From NCBI GenBank assembly GCA_900754805.1, contig CAAEEE010000188.1:1-5524 (forward strand): a stretch of DNA of 5,524 nucleotides, given 5' to 3'. Positions within the stretch are counted from its first letter, which is position 1. Each line of letters begins with the position of its first letter. Position numbers and translations under genes: made by a program. Shown one piece after another: positions 4,569-5,524 of this stretch. The stretch is from Clostridia bacterium. Its GTDB lineage: Bacteria; Bacillota; Clostridia; Peptostreptococcales; Anaerovoracaceae. The notes under the pieces are model-generated. The model saw only the letters and a program-made list of their open reading frames with translations. It ran no database searches and was not told the DNA's origin.

Positions 4569-5524
4569 ATGAAAAAGATATTCAGAAAAGCAATCAGCAC
4601 AGGTTTATGCGCGGCCATGATTCTGACCGGCAGTGTGTTCGCGTTTGCGGACACCGATACCAATGCGGCAGTTTATGAAGAGCCGAGAACAGAGGATTTT
4701 GTTTCCGGCATATTGAAAGACGGCATTTACACCATCGGCACAGAAACGGACAGTACCGGTGCTGGCAGGATGTTCAATATCGCACAGGCAGACAACAATA
4801 CCTGTAAACTGGAAGTCAACGATGGTAAGATGACTGCTATCGTGCGCCTCAATGCACAAGGGTATGACAAGCTTTATCTTGGCACAGCAGCAGATGCAGC
4901 GAAAGCAGCGCAGTCTTCCTACATTCTGTATGAACAGGATGCAGATGGTCTGTATACCTTCCGCATACCATTCGAAAAATTCGATACTGTCATGAAGCTT
5001 GCAGCCTATGGCACCAAGGGAAAAGCATGGCATGACCACAATATCGTCTTCTATCTTGGCGTTCCGGCAGCACCGAAGGCTTCCTTTGAGAGTACGTCCG
5101 GTACGGTTACCCTGAAATGGACTAAATCTGCAGAAGATGGTATTTATGGCTACGAAGCAGAATACGCTCAGACCGAAGATTTTGCGGATAAAGAGCAGGT
5201 AACGGTGCAGGGCGCAGCAAAGACTTCTCAGAAATTCTATCTGGAAAAGGGAAATACCTATTATCTGCGCATCAGAAGCATCAAGAATGTCAATGACAGC
5301 AAGGTTTATTCCCCATGGAGCAATACGGTAACCTGCAAGACAACAGCGCTCAGCAAGGCAAAGCTGACTTCTGCCAAAGCTGCAAAGAAAGCAGCGAGTC
5401 TTAAATGGGTGAAGAAAACCGGCATCAATGGTTATGAAATCCAGTACAGCACTAGCAGCAAGTTCACCGCATCTAAGACCAAGACTGTCAAGGCTGCTAA
5501 AAACGCCGTATCGAAAAAAGTGAC
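4569..5524 (+). CDS. Exported surface protein with Trp-His (NEAT-like) domain and Fn3-like repeats (3' end outside window)
   Basis: The frame is open for 318 codons to the window edge with no stop. Residues 1-27 are a signal peptide (MKKIFRK, hydrophobic core, FAFA before Asp28). Residues about 48-165 form a beta-rich domain beginning DGIYTIGTET, with CKLEVNDGKMTAIVRL at 79-94, and ending YGTKGKAWHDHNIVFYL (W154, H155, H157). It resembles domains I recall in clostridial surface proteins (DG.Y.v, then GTKGKWYDH) and is NEAT-like in order, but a NEAT assignment is not certain. Two Fn3-like modules follow: about 167-257 (VTLKWTKS, GYEAEYAQT, YYLRIRS, YSPWSN) and about 264 onward (ASLKWVKK, GYEIQYSTSSKF). 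The start is set by TGAGG (4556-4560), 8 bases before the ATG and in line with the signal peptide. It is probably transcribed from the riboswitch promoter by read-through of the hairpin at 4527-4552. A likely role is binding a ligand, possibly a metal or tetrapyrrole, at the cell surface together with the chelatase; this is inference. Confidence 0.85.
   Translation, partial: MKKIFRKAISTGLCAAMILTGSVFAFADTDTNAAVYEEPRTEDFVSGILKDGIYTIGTETDSTGAGRMFNIAQADNNTCKLEVNDGKMTAIVRLNAQGYDKLYLGTAADAAKAAQSSYILYEQDADGLYTFRIPFEKFDTVMKLAAYGTKGKAWHDHNIVFYLGVPAAPKASFESTSGTVTLKWTKSAEDGIYGYEAEYAQTEDFADKEQVTVQGAAKTSQKFYLEKGNTYYLRIRSIKNVNDSKVYSPWSNTVTCKTTALSKAKLTSAKAAKKAASLKWVKKTGINGYEIQYSTSSKFTASKTKTVKAAKNAVSKKV

Noticed and set aside
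4605..5039. Minus-strand frame opposite the second exported-protein gene
   Set aside because: The + strand frame has a signal peptide, ribosome binding site and Fn3-like modules; the antisense frame has none of these.

Overview
The window looks like chromosomal DNA from an anaerobic, Gram-positive member of the Bacillota, most likely class Clostridia. The reasons are Shine-Dalgarno sequences of the AGAGAGG type, a TelA / LemA-like / TPM-domain gene cluster, a class-I cobalamin riboswitch with a transcription terminator, and exported Lys/Ala/Thr-rich proteins carrying the Fn3-like repeats common in clostridial surface proteins. The genus cannot be told. All real genes lie on the + strand and form two blocks.

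Block 1 (1-2150) is a cell-envelope cluster. It holds the 3' part of a telA-family gene, then a small membrane-anchored LemA-like protein 5 bases downstream, then an exported, membrane-anchored TPM-domain protein with a long Gly/Ser/Arg-rich tail. The short spacings and shared strand suggest one operon that begins left of the window. No strong intrinsic terminator follows it.

The 489-base gap (2151-2639) is a regulatory leader. It has a near-consensus promoter (TTGACT, 17 bases, TATAAT), a cobalamin riboswitch aptamer, and a clear expression platform. A 10-base segment directly after the aptamer core (2431-2440) is perfectly complementary to the 5' side of a terminator hairpin (2538-2547), so antiterminator and terminator exclude each other. 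The simplest reading is that cobalamin shuts transcription off.

Block 2 (2640-5524, running off the right edge) is the regulated unit. Its first gene encodes an exported CbiK-type tetrapyrrole metal chelatase. The protein has a signal peptide, an N-terminal beta-rich domain with a Trp-His motif, a complete CbiK domain with the metal-binding Glu/His/Glu/His set, and a C-terminal Fn3-like module. After a GC-rich hairpin and within 52 bases comes a second exported protein. It has a related Trp-His (WHDH) domain and at least two Fn3-like modules, and is cut by the window end. A chelatase outside the membrane, next to a probable surface ligand-binding protein and under vitamin B12 control, suggests extracellular handling of a corrinoid, cobalt or another metallotetrapyrrole rather than ordinary cytoplasmic B12 synthesis. 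This is the most interesting system in the window; its substrate and direction of reaction are inference.
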